Both the position numbers and the translations under genes were made by a program. Of a stretch of 64,000 nt of DNA, positions 1-10,476 are shown piece after piece; the first letter of the stretch is position 1, and every line of letters begins with the position of its first letter. The DNA is taken from positions 744,001 through 808,000 of the forward strand of contig JAJHTX010000003.1 of assembly GCA_032164295.1 (NCBI GenBank). The letters are read 5' to 3'. The stretch comes from Inonotus obliquus. Lineage: Eukaryota > Basidiomycota > Agaricomycetes > Hymenochaetales > Hymenochaetaceae. The notes under the pieces were generated by a model. The model saw nothing but the letters and a program-made list of their open reading frames with translations. It did no database searches and was not told the DNA's origin.

Positions 1-126
1 TTGGCCTATTTATACCCGAAGCTTCTATCTATTGAGTTACCTGGGCTTCCTCGGGCATAGCCTCCTGGTCTTTCCGAGCACAGCCCCTATCTTATCCGAC
101 ACCCCGCAATCTCCAATTAGGTGACA
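1..126 (-). repeat. Partial LTR (right part), left edge of window
   Basis: This stretch matches positions 1110-1235 almost base for base. It carries the same TATTTATA-type promoter box (read as TATAAATA on the minus strand) and the same TGACA end. It is the inner end of an LTR-like copy cut by the window edge. Confidence 0.5.
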
Positions 127-811
127 ATGCACCTCCGATCTTCCCCTGCAATCTTCCAGATCCTTCGATATGACTTCACACCTGGTCAGTGCACAGCAAT
201 CACGCCATCACTGGCCAATCCTGTGGCTGTGCAGAGCTCCGTGCCTTCTGTACTGCTACGTTGGTCTTTCTTGAATGTTCCTTATGATGTTATGCACAGC
301 AACTCGAACAGTCTGCCATGTCTTCATCCTCTGCAGGTGTTGCTGGGCCGTTTGGCTGTCTCGGTTGACTCGGGCTTCCTCCCTCGATAGGATTAGCTCG
401 ATTATCAATCACCGGAGCGGTAGGCCTGTATGGTTCTGCCTGTACTATGGCAGGTAACCCAGTCCACCAGATCGTTGCTCGGCGATATCCGTCAGGTATC
501 TGTATCTCCGTCCCTTGCACCTGATTGCTGCCGATTCCTTCCATTACGAAGGTTAAGATTGCCCCGTTGATCCATTCCCTCAGATGAGAGATTTCCAATG
601 CTATCATTCTTGGTAGTTCATTCTGCACTGATTTCCATTGTGCCTCTATGTTGCCAAATAGACTATTGCGTAGTGCTTGATGTTCTCTTGTAGCTTCTGC
701 ATGTACTGGCCAGTTGAGTTGTATTGCCACTCGTCTGCATAGTTGGGAATGTATCGATCTTCTTGTCCATGCAATTACACCTGCATTTGCAATGTAGTGC
801 AACCCCCTTCC
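127..811 (-). pseudogene. Retroelement coding fragment, copy 1
   Basis: This is a minus-strand open frame of which about 170 codons (290-811) match the C-terminal part of the frame at 1399-2208. It ends in the same proline-rich, acidic, cysteine-tipped tail. No recognisable protease, RT or integrase motif was found, so the product is unassigned. The coding match stops abruptly at 812, where an LTR-like block begins. It was judged a broken copy because its N-terminal half is missing. Confidence 0.5.
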
Positions 812-1235
812 TGTTAGGACCAGTGCGGATCGGATCAGCAGACCGGCATTGATCGACTGATCAACACGATCGACGCACCAGAACAAGTCCACTCACTCCT
901 GCAATATTCGCAGTCCGTCTTGATAAGCGATGGGAAGTGCGAGGCGGTGCTTTGTAGAGCAGAGTAGCAACAGTACTTAGTCAGGGTCAAGGGACCGGCC
1001 GGACACTAGTACCGAGGATAAGAGTGGTAGCGAAAAAGAGAAGCTTTGTGGGGCTTCTTTGTATTCACTAGTACAGAAGAATTTTGCTGAGGGATATAGC
1101 CACCCTCGCTTGGCCTATTTATACCCGAAGCTTCTATCTATTGAGTTACCTGGGCTTCCTCGGGCACAGCCTCCTGGTCTTTCCGAGCACAGCCCCTATC
1201 TTGTCCGACACCCCGCAATCTCCAATTGGGTGACA
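812..1235 (-). repeat. Putative complete LTR between two internal copies
   Basis: On the minus strand this 424 bp block starts TGTCACCC and ends CCTAACA, giving the TG...CA termini of an LTR. It contains a TATAAATAGG promoter box. It is flanked on both sides by copies of the same internal sequence, as expected when tandem LTR elements rearrange by recombination. No matching 5 bp target duplication could be assigned, so the call is moderate. Confidence 0.45.
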
Positions 1236-1398
1236 ATGCACCTCCGATCTTCCCCTGCAATCTTCCAGATCCTTCGATATGACTTCACACCTGGTCAGTG
1301 CACAGCAATCACACCATCACTGGCCAATCCTGTGGCTGTGCAGAGCTCCATGCCTTCTGTACTGCTACGTTGGTCTTTCTTGAATGTTCCTTATGATG

Positions 1399-2208
1399 TC
1401 ATGCACAGCAACTCGAACAGTCTGCCATGTCTTCATCCTCTGCAGGTGCTGCTGGGCCGTTTGGCTGTCTCGGTTGACTCGGGCTTCCTCCCTCGATAGG
1501 ATTAGCTCGATTATCAATCACCGGAGCGGCAGGCCTGTATGGTTCTGCCTGTACCATGGCAGGTAACCCCGTCCGCCAGATCGTCGCTCGGCGATATCGG
1601 TCGGGTATCCGTATCTCCGTTCCTTGCACCTGATCGCCACTGATCCCTTCCATGACGAAGGTTAAGATCACCCCGTTGATCCGTTCCCTCGGTTGAGAGA
1701 TTTCCAATGCTATCATCCCCGGTAGTTGATTCTGCTCCGATTTCCATCGTGCCACTATGTTGCCAAATAGATTATTGTGTAGTGCTTGATGTTCTCTTGT
1801 AGCTTCCGCATGTATTGGCCAGTCGAGTTGTATTGCCACTCGTCGGCATAGTTGGGAATGTATCGATCTTCTTGTCCATGCAATTACACCTGCATTCGCA
1901 ATGTAGTGTAACCCCCTTCCTGTCCAAACCGTAACTTCGTGCAAGTATGCATTTAGTGTAGGTGTGAACAATGGTTGAGTTGTTTCTGCAACCGTAGACC
2001 AATGGTGGTTGGTTCGAATTGAGTAAGGGTCACTTCGAAGTATATAGTTAACTGCATCCTCGAGTATCCATGTCTGCAGTATCCATGCTTCCTCATGTGC
2101 CCATTCGCAGAACCTGCATATTGGTGTATTGATTTGTCCTGGTAATGATGAGCCCCAAGGACAATAGCGCGTGCGTGTATAATATGTTCGATCGAATTGT
2201 CTTTCCAT
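1399..2208 (-). CDS. Uncharacterised retroelement-associated protein, 269 aa
   Basis: This is an open minus-strand frame of 269 codons with no family that I recognise. The N-terminal third has aromatic/Cys content (CPWG, CRFC), the middle is helical and Trp-rich, and the C-terminus is Pro/Ala-rich, then acidic, then ends in a CSSCCA tail. A nearly identical N-terminal 95 aa is repeated at 2274-2582, and the C-terminal 170 aa at 290-811. The frame is therefore part of a local duplication array and most likely belongs to the LTR element at 812-1235. It may be a gag-like protein, but no zinc knuckle is visible. Confidence 0.4.
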   Translation of the reverse strand: MERQFDRTYYTRTRYCPWGSSLPGQINTPICRFCEWAHEEAWILQTWILEDAVNYILRSDPYSIRTNHHWSTVAETTQPLFTPTLNAYLHEVTVWTGRGLHYIANAGVIAWTRRSIHSQLCRRVAIQLDWPIHAEATREHQALHNNLFGNIVARWKSEQNQLPGMIALEISQPRERINGVILTFVMEGISGDQVQGTEIRIPDRYRRATIWRTGLPAMVQAEPYRPAAPVIDNRANPIEGGSPSQPRQPNGPAAPAEDEDMADCSSCCA

Positions 2209-2659
2209 TCTCCTGGTGGTGTTCGTGGGAATTTATCGGGTTGTAGCGTCTCTGGATCTGCATGCCAAATAAGTCAATTTCTTCTGACACTTCCTGTCCA
2301 AACTGTAACTTCATGCAGGTATGCATTTAGTGTAGGTGTGAACAATGGTTGAGTTGTTTCTGCAACCGTAGACCAATGGTGGTTGGTTCGAATTGAGTAA
2401 GGGTCACTTCGAAGTATATAGTTAACTGCATCCTCGAGTATCCATGTCTGCAGTATCCATGCTTCCTCATGTGCCCATTCGCAGAACCTGCATATTGGTG
2501 TATTGATTTGTCCTGGTAATGATGAGCCCCAAGGACAATAGCGCGTGCGTGTATAATACGTTCGATCGAATTGCCTTTCCATGTCTGATGTTCGTGGGAA
2601 TCTATTGGGTTGTAGTATCTCTGGATTGACATGCCAAATAAGTCAATTTCTTCTGACAC
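1918..2659. repeat. Tandem duplication, two units of about 370 bp
   Basis: Unit 1 (1918-2290) and unit 2 (2291-2659) are head-to-tail copies. Both begin TTCCTGTCCAAAC and end TTCTTCTGACAC. They differ by scattered substitutions and by a short indel near 2205 and 2580. Both encode the N-terminal part of the same minus-strand frame. Confidence 0.85.
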
Positions 2660-3017
2660 CTATTACCTGCTCGTTGCCCTCTCGTTGCCCACCTGTCACC
2701 CACCCGTTGCCTGCTCGTTGCCCTCTCATCGCCCGCCTGTCGCCCATTCATCGCCCGCTTAATATCTACCCGACCAATATTTATAATATCCGGTCTGACA
2801 ATACCCTTATTGATTCTTAAAATGTCACCCAAGTAGATATCTTTATTGATATTTAAAATATACGCCAAGTCAATATCTTAAATATCGATAAAAATATCAG
2901 TAAGAGGATTTTTTAAATATCTCGTGGATGGGGATATCTATATTTATATTTAAAATATCGACTCATGAAATATATTATAAGTATCAGCACAGCCGGGACG
3001 CTTATCGATATTTAAAA
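2660..3017. repeat. Low-complexity block, then AT-rich repeated motif
   Basis: From 2660 to 2765 there is an imperfect array of about 10 nt units of the form CTCGTTGCCC or CACCTGTCGC. From 2766 to 3017 the sequence is AT-rich with repeated TATTTAAAATAT-like motifs. No gene is visible. The pogo element begins at the right edge. Confidence 0.6.
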
Positions 3018-3019
3018 TA

Positions 3020-5494
3020 CAGTGGAACCTGCCTACAAGCATACCGGTGGATAAGCATAACCTCTACATAAGCATAGAAAAATTGATCCACTGACTCGGT
3101 AGATAGGAAATTCAGGGTCCTATAAGCATAATTCTATACAAGAATTGACATTAAGATTTTGTTCAAATTTTTCGCGCGAAAATGCTTGTTAAGAGGTGAT
3201 CATGTGACTGATCCAATTCTTTTCCGTGACCAACCTGCGGCTTGAAGTGCACTCTGTGGCCCATATTAGTTCAACAAGAAATGCTAGTTGACGTTTTCTA
3301 CCCCCTACCACTATGTCTCAAGACCTTGGATGTGCTCAAAACCCAGATGGCACCTTGAAAGATGCCAGTGAAATCCAATGGTCTCACTCCCGTGACAGCT
3401 CTCCCATAGATCTTCATGCCCCAGCTCCAGAATCAACCTCAGTACTTCCAGAATCAACCCCGGTACTTCCAGAAGCTAAGGCCGCTTCGAAGAACCCTTC
3501 CCATGGGAAAGTCGCCAAGCCCAAAACAATGGGAAAGCAGTCGAGTACTGCAACCGTTTATCCGGTTCAGAAGCGAATTTATTATACAAATGGGGATAGA
3601 TTGGAAATACTCGATTTTGCAGAGGGTCACGGAAAAAACATGAATCAGGCCGAAATCGCGAGACATTTTCACTACAAATGGCCAAAGCTCAACCAATCTA
3701 CCGTTCACGATATCCTAAAGAAGCGCAATGAATTACGGAAGGCAGCCCAGGAGAATTCCCAATTCATCTTCTATAAACGACCCCGTACCGTCAAGCTTCC
3801 CCATTTGGAAGATGCACTTTCCCTTTGGGTCAATACTGCCCAAGGCCGGATTGTCATTACAAGTGCTATTCTAAAAGTGAAAGCCGAGCAGTTTGCAGAT
3901 CAACTTGGAATTCCAGAAGATCAGCGGCTTTCCCTTTCAAATGGCTGGGTTGAATCATTCAAGCAACGAAATGGCCTACGAGAAATCCGGCTACATGGAG
4001 AAGCAGCTTCTGCTTCTCCGGAAAATGTTGCTGCTGCCCGAAAACGTCTTCAATCCACTCTTTCGGGTTTTGAACCCTGCAACATTTACAATTTCGATGA
4101 GACTGGCCTCTATTACCGAATGCCCCCAGATCGGACCCTTGCTTCTCAACAGATCTCAGAGGGAAAGGGTGATAAGACCCGAATTACATTGGGATTCATT
4201 GCAAACTCTGATGGATCAGACATTCGAAAACCACTTTTTATTGGTCATGCAAGGAAGCCAAGGTGCTTCCAGAAGAAGGAGGAAAAGGATCTCGGATTTT
4301 ACTACTTTTGGAACAAGAAGGCATGGATGACAGGTTCGATCTTCAAAGTGTACGTCTATTCTACCATTAATCATAATTAGAAGATGAATTAATATATTTA
4401 TAGATTTTTAGAAGACCTTGACAAAGAAATGCGAAGCAAGGATCGAAAGATATGTCTCACAATAGACAATGCACCTTCCCATATCTTCAGTGCAAGCGAG
4501 TTGACGAATGTCGAAGTTGTATTTCTTGATCCAAATATGACATCCCACATCCAGCCAATGGATGCAGGTATCATCAAGGCATTCAAGGCTCATTACCAAC
4601 ATCTATTTATTCTGCAAGCACTTGCACGCTACGACGAAGGAAACGAAAAAATATATTTTATCGATCAACTACGCGGCATGCAACTTGCCTTAGATGCATG
4701 GAGCCATATAACTACGCAAACAGTCGAGAACTGTTGGAAACACGCAGGCATTCTTGGTCCATATGCAATCAATCCTCAAGAAAGGTCTACGGAACAGGAG
4801 CCCGGGGTCAGAGAAGCTATCTCGAAACTCGAAAAGGCACTCAAAGAACTCACCATAGAAGTTGTACATGCAAAGCATGTACAAAAGGTTGAGGAGATGC
4901 TTGAGGTAGATGGAGAGAGGGTCACGGAGGCGGAATGGACAGATGATGAAATCATCTCACAGGTCAGAATCAATCAGCAAGAGGCAGAGGGGCAGCACAT
5001 ACCGGAGCTTGAACCGCCAGAACCAGAACCCGAGCCACTCATATCCCTCCCAGAAGCCTGCCGTGTACTAGCCCAGCTTAGTGCCCTATTCCAAACTCGC
5101 ACTGGTCCTGATGACGGAGAAGCACGGAAGCTGCTTCCAAGGCTGCGACGAGAAATTCAGAAAGAGATAAACATGAACCTAAAACAAAAGGATTTACGCA
5201 CCTATTTCTCTTAAATAGAGAGTCCTGTACATGAGTAGCACAGCTCCTCGAAGCATAGAAGACATCTTGAACATCAATACACTTGATACATTAGTAGATG
5301 TGTTGTCCAGAGCAAAGACAGTCACGTTAGAGGCAGAGGGACAGACAAGAGAGACGACGTGACACATGACAGGGGGGGGCTATACGTGGGAAACAAATTC
5401 CCAAAAAGGGCATCGGACGTGGACAAGCATAACCTCCCAACAAGCATTGCCCGGACCGTCTACCGAGGGCAATGCTTATAGGCAGGTTCGACTG
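3020..5494 (+). mobile_element. Intact pogo-type (Tc1/mariner superfamily) DNA transposon
   Basis: The element is 2,475 bp. Its termini are inverted repeats: the left end reads CAGTGGAACCTGCCTAC and the right end, reverse-complemented, CAGTCGAACCTGCCTAT. A TA dinucleotide sits outside each end (3018-3019 and 5495-5496), the canonical Tc1/mariner target duplication. GCATAA-type motifs recur just inside both ends. It contains one two-exon transposase gene with an intact frame, so it may be autonomous. It sits in AT-rich repeat DNA. Confidence 0.93.
3313..5214 (+). CDS. pogo/jerky-type transposase (CENP-B HTH plus DDE)
   Basis: Two exons, 3313-4349 and 4404-5214, joined across a 54 nt intron (GTACGT...TATAG), give 615 aa. 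Residues about 90-160 form an N-terminal psq-like helix-turn-helix with the pattern AEIARHF...STVHDIL. A CENP-B-type HTH follows at about 165-235 (LPHLEDALSLWV...GWVESFKQR). The DDE nuclease shows three expected acidic residues: YNFDETGLYY, TIDNAPSH and IQPMDAGIIKAFK. The tail is acidic and Pro-rich, then basic. The start ATG lies about 290 nt inside the left repeat and is the first in the open frame. Function is transposition of the surrounding element by cut and paste at TA sites. All catalytic residues seen are intact. Confidence 0.9.
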
Positions 5495-5496
5495 TA

Positions 5497-6666
5497 TTGG
5501 CAAAAAAACTAAAATAGCACCCCCTCCAATATTCTATTTTGCCTGCCGTGGTCCAGGTGGGATTTAATGGTCACGTGATACTCAATAGTTGTGGGCAAAT
5601 GCTTTCATTTTTGCTATCTGTAGTATGCTTATCTCTAAGAACTGCACTACTATATACTTTTCTTGTGTTTTTCTCTTTCTTCTGGGGCTCTTATGAGCTT
5701 GTATGCTTGAGTTCAACATGTTGACTTGTTGAGTAAAATGTGAAACACAAAGATCGACACAACAAGCCAAAATTGGAAGTACTTTAGACTCCGACCTAAG
5801 GAAAATCATCACGCAGACTGTAAGGGCTGTGCCCATCACCACCTGTAAATGGGGACTGGCAATCCCGAAGCTACCCGCGTGCAGGTTTTTTTTTCAAGTG
5901 GAGCTGAATGTTTTACTTAATGCAGTAATCTGCACTGATCTCTCTGTCTCACTTTTCATTTTGCCACAAAAGAGCCTATAGAAGGTAGTAAATACAAATT
6001 GAGCTCAAATGAAGTTTCTGCATGTGTGAATACACATATTACGAAGTTCTATAGCTTAATACATGTATAGTGGATGATATTGCAGCCAGGAGAAGGATGT
6101 ATGTGATAGTTCCAACTGTAATTTGCGTGAGTTGACCTGTGGGAACATGTGTCTCACCATTCTTTCTATTGTATTTCCTTATAGCATTTCTCAAAATCCT
6201 TGAGCTTCAGGCCTTCCACAACTGAAAAATGGTCCACCTAGATACACAGAATGAAGTTTTGCATGCTTTTCTTCAATCCTATTAAAAAAAGTTTTAATTG
6301 GTCATTCCTAGTTTCTGAGATATTGGAAAGAAATCACCATATCTTGCCTATTTTTTAATACAATTTTATTGCACATACATAAATGGATTCATGGAGTATG
6401 AATGTATATATTACGCATTTTTTCGATGCAATTTATGTGATGTGGACAATACTGAATGCAGTCGAAGACTGGATTCAGAAGTGAAATGCACATTGAAGTG
6501 CGTCGATCACCGGCACGACGCGGCGGACCCGTGGGAAAGAACGCGTCAACCTTTGCGGTTGCCAGTCCCCACTGCAAAGGACGCGTCTTTGACTGTATTG
6601 CCCGGTGTGCGTCTCTCAACTCACTCATCAAAACCTTGCTCACTCGAAAACTGCTCACTACGTACT
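5497..6666. other. Non-coding stretch with a candidate inverted repeat
   Basis: No convincing gene was seen. An exact 13 bp inverted repeat (TGGGGACTGGCAA) occurs at 5850-5862 and, reversed, at 6559-6571. The right copy is itself bracketed by CCTTTGC/GCAAAGG. Most of the interval is AT-rich, and it ends at the start of the protease-like gene. Confidence 0.4.
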
Positions 6667-8860
6667 ATGTCTGGCCCTCCCCTCAACACCAAAGGCGAGT
6701 CTTTTTTTTAACGTTTTGTTTGCTCTTCGTCCGTATTAATCTACTTATTCTTTACTTAGCGGACGACATTGATGTTCCCATCGAACCCAACCTCGAGGAA
6801 TACGTCAATACTCCAGGATTCTATCGGCAGTGCTCCGCAAAAGTACGCGAGGGCGCCGCCTTATCCTCTGATGAGCAGTGACTCTGATCAAAGTAGCTTG
6901 CGGTCCAGCAGCGACAGAGTCTCTAGTGCCACCACCATTGAATCCGGCCCCTACGAAGTTTCCAGGATTGAGGCAAACCTCTACTATGCCGGTGTGGGTC
7001 CACAGGGACGCGGGCCCATACTCATTTATAGGACCTCTGTCGATAAATTCGAGGAACCCCGTGGCCCTGAGGCGTACACGCGCCTCATGAGGATTGTTCC
7101 CGTTCCAGATAGTCACAAGTTCGGTGAGAATGGAATGTGGGACACCGTTCGCGACGAGGTGCGTGGCCTTCTCGTTACACAACACAACAATTTCTTGACT
7201 ACCGTTCGTTCTAAGGTTGTAAAGTTACTCGACCAAAGGAACATCAAAGTCACATCTGTTGATTTCGTCCGTTTCACATGGCTCAACAAGAAGGCGGACC
7301 AGGAGACCGAGGAGAAGGAGGACGACGACGACGACGACGATGCCGAGGAAGAGGAAGAGGAAGACGTCAGTTACGATGATATCCCACGCATCCAGTCCGT
7401 CGAGGACGGAGAACGTTACTACACCAATCCTACTATCTGGATTGGCGTTGTGCCCGAGACTCTCAAAGGTGCCGTTGCGCACGACTCATCCGAGGACATC
7501 CGTGCCTTCCTCAACTCGCTCCAGGTCCAGAACGTCGACATCGCTTACCGTGAGTCGGTCTACAAGACCTTGGCCGGTCATGGTTCAGCCCTTTTCCCCC
7601 CGGTTGAAGACGACGACGCTCTTAAGGACGTCATTGACAACGTCTCTGTTTCCCTCAGTCTTCCCATTGCTGGTCGTAAGAGCACTATGCAGGGCACTCT
7701 TGGTCCTTACTTCCACGTCGGCGACAAGCTCTATGCCATCACGGTTCGTCACAACTTCTTCTTGCTCGACTGGGGCAACGAGTTATATAACTACCACGGT
7801 ACACTTTTACTTGACTCCCTTGAGAATCCAAGAGCTTCTGACTCTAGCCCCTCGTCAGAATCTGCACCCAAGAAGGAGGTCCTTGTAATGAGCACGCCCG
7901 CGTTCACAAGCTACCTTGCCTCCATCCAGGTCCTTATTGGCAACCATATCGACGCCATTGAATCTCTCGAGAAGAAAATCAAGACGTTTAGCAATAGGGT
8001 ACGGGATGGAATCAACGTCCAAGAGTCGCAGACCAAGCTGGACCGGGCCGAGGCCGACCTTGCCCAGATGCGCATCAAGATCGAAACTCTCAAGAAGTTC
8101 TTTGTCAACATCAAGAAGAGGTGGAGCAAGCCCAAGGACCGAGTCATTGGGTTCGTCCGCTGGGCTCCCCCCATCGGTGTCGGTGTTTCTCCTCACCGTT
8201 ATACCCGCGATATATGCGTCATCGAGCTGTATAAGGAGAAGTTCAAGAATATGATCGGCAACGTTCTGAGCCTTGGTGCGGTGCTAGTGTATTTTCATTG
8301 AATACCACTGATCTGAAATGTACGTCTCTCTTCCAGGACCGGAGTTGTCCTCTTCGAAGCTCAAAGACTTGATGTATGAGCGTAACGACATCCCATCCGA
8401 GTTCAAGTACCCCGAGAACGGTCTCCTTACTATTCGAGGCATACTCACCGCCGAGCAGGTCAACAACCTCAACACGTTGAACCTCCAAGGCGATCGCATT
8501 CGTCGCGTTCTCAAGCGCGGCTTCACTACCAACACCACCGTCGGCACGCTCACCGGGTTTATGTCTTTCGTCCGCAAGTACTTCCAAACCGGCAAGGCGG
8601 AGTCGCTCGAGGTGCCCATCCTTTCTCACGAGAAAGACTCCGGCACCTTCTCCAAAGAAGGTGATTCTGGGTCTCTCATCGTCTCTGCCACCGGCGAGTG
8701 CGTTGCTTTGCTTACTGGCGGGACGAACATGGGTACGGATAGCTCCGACATTACTTTCGCCACTCACTTCGAGTGGGTCTGGGAACTCGTCAAGGAGAAG
8801 TTCCCCGGTGCCAATTTGTACTTTGATAACCTTGCAGAATTCCTCGCCGACGTGGCCTAG
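6667..8860 (+). CDS. PA-clan (trypsin-fold) serine protease-like protein with coiled-coil insert
   Basis: The main open frame runs 6769-8275 and joins 8337-8860 across a 61 nt intron. The first exon probably begins at ATG 6667 (MSGPPLNT), but the first intron could not be fixed: candidate junctions leave the 6770-6880 part uncertain. A trypsin-fold triad is visible in order: His in ITVRHNFF (codon 7750), Asp in TRDICVIEL (codon 8209) and Ser in the GDSGS motif (codon 8666). The GDSGS motif is the classic S1 signature. A very acidic run lies near 7318-7365. A charged helical segment (about 7910-8120), likely coiled coil, separates His from Asp. No signal peptide or membrane segment was seen in the main frame. 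It is probably intracellular; the substrate is unknown. Confidence 0.72.
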
Positions 8861-10476
8861 GTTCGTTTCTTTTTCTTCCTTCTTATCCTAATCATACCCG
8901 TAAGTAACGGCCTTTATGTCAAGGAATTGCAAACACGTCTCTCGTCTTTGTTTTTTTCTGCGACTCCTTCCCTCTCCTGTAACCCAGACGCTCATTATCA
9001 TCAGTCTGTGAACTCGTTCTGCTGCTTTGGTGTTCGCTTTTATCTATTGGATGGTTTCTTGGTGCAGATAAGGTGGTTTTGACCGTTGGGCGGCTGAAAA
9101 GGTTTGTCTGCTGTCTTTTGTCTTATTCTTGCGTCTTCATAGCTGACGAACGTCGAAAGCCTGGGCATTGGCGAGCCGTTTCCACAGCATCTTCTTCTGC
9201 GTCTTCTTCACCTCCATCATGCGCTCGTCTCCTTTTCTTCTCGATACTTGACTCCATATCCACCACTCATCCCTCTTCCACGATTGCGTCTTCTTCCAAT
9301 TCCCCGCTATCTTTTCCTCGTCTATCTTGCTGGTCGTTGGTGCAGACGCGTGTTCGCAACCTCGAATTGCCGCTTCAAGTCAGTCTTTTTTCTCTCGTCA
9401 TGTCTTTTTCGAAACGATTACTGATACAACTTCAACCTTCAGATTACGGTGGACCTACCCGATTCGTTTGCTGCCTCGACTTCGTCTCTTGTTCTTCTGC
9501 TCTCCATATATTGCTTGCCTGCTAGTACTACCTTCCTGTCCACACCTGCGTTGTGTGCTTCCCCTCCCCCTATCCCGTCATGAACAAGTATCATTGTTCT
9601 CTAACTACCTACCTATCCTTATCCCAAATAGACTTTATCATTGTTGTCGTTGTTAACCTGTGTGTGATCATTAAGATTAAAGCTCGCTGCCAGGGTAATG
9701 TTTGAGTTGGGAATCTGGACTTTCGACACGCTCTACGCAGCAGCTCTCCTTGAGGCCTTGAGTTTCTACTAGTAGGGTTCTTAACGACTTATGTTTATCA
9801 CTTCCTCTTGGGACTTGTCCTTATTGACTTGACGACTTCCTACTAGTACTAGTACAGTCAAAGACTCGGACAATCGAATGAAGCACCGAAACGAAAGACA
9901 CTTGCATTGCATTGCCGCACTGCCCAAGGCACCGTAACGTTAAGAGGATCGGCGATCAAAATCGTCAGAACTACCACCGAGAACGAGAGGCAAGGTAGTG
10001 CGACGTCTTGCAGGTTCATTGTTACTCGTAAGCATGCGTTCTACCCTGAGCTTGGTTACATAGATCAGCGAGGGAACTATTAGTCTTGATGCTTATTCGC
10101 ACTCTGAGATGTCCTCAACTCAATAGAAAATGGAACGGAAGGCCGGGGCGTGAGCGGTGTTGATTTGTTTTTCACGTAAACATATATTGCGTCTGCGACG
10201 TTACTTTTCTGAACGTTTGTTTTCTTGTACTTCGTACTTAGCAATGAACATGAATCCTGGACACTATCAGAACACTAGGCCAGAGAACGTGGAGGTGTTT
10301 CGTCCATAAGAATGGCTCGTACTATTTGACCATGACTGAGAATACAAATTCTTTTTTTCCTTTCCTTTCCTTTCCTTTCCTTTCCTTTCCTTTCCTATGA
10401 ATATTTTGACGCAGACATCTATCACGTTTACTATCCAGATACCACAGACGACTTGTCCGACAACTTTGCACCGCCA
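8861..10476. other. Intergenic, with a (TTTCC)n microsatellite
   Basis: A long C/T-rich stretch with short open frames that look like chance. A run of about nine TTTCC units lies at about 10353-10396, roughly 80 nt downstream of the stop of the minus-strand oxidoreductase. No RNA gene was recognised. Confidence 0.5.

Noticed and set aside
1985..2400. GGTTCGAATTG resembling a tRNA T-loop, twice
   Set aside because: It lies in coding repeat units and no cloverleaf surrounds it; the duplication explains both hits.
7259..7888. 209-codon plus-strand frame rich in Arg/Thr
   Set aside because: It is a shifted shadow of the protease gene; its composition reflects the acidic repeat read in another frame.
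9073..9656. Open frames downstream of the protease gene
   Set aside because: Ser/Phe/Leu-rich composition from a C/T-rich region, no motifs, no splice support.
10353..10396. TTTCC array as a functional terminator
   Set aside because: A simple microsatellite about 80 nt past a stop codon; no evidence beyond location.
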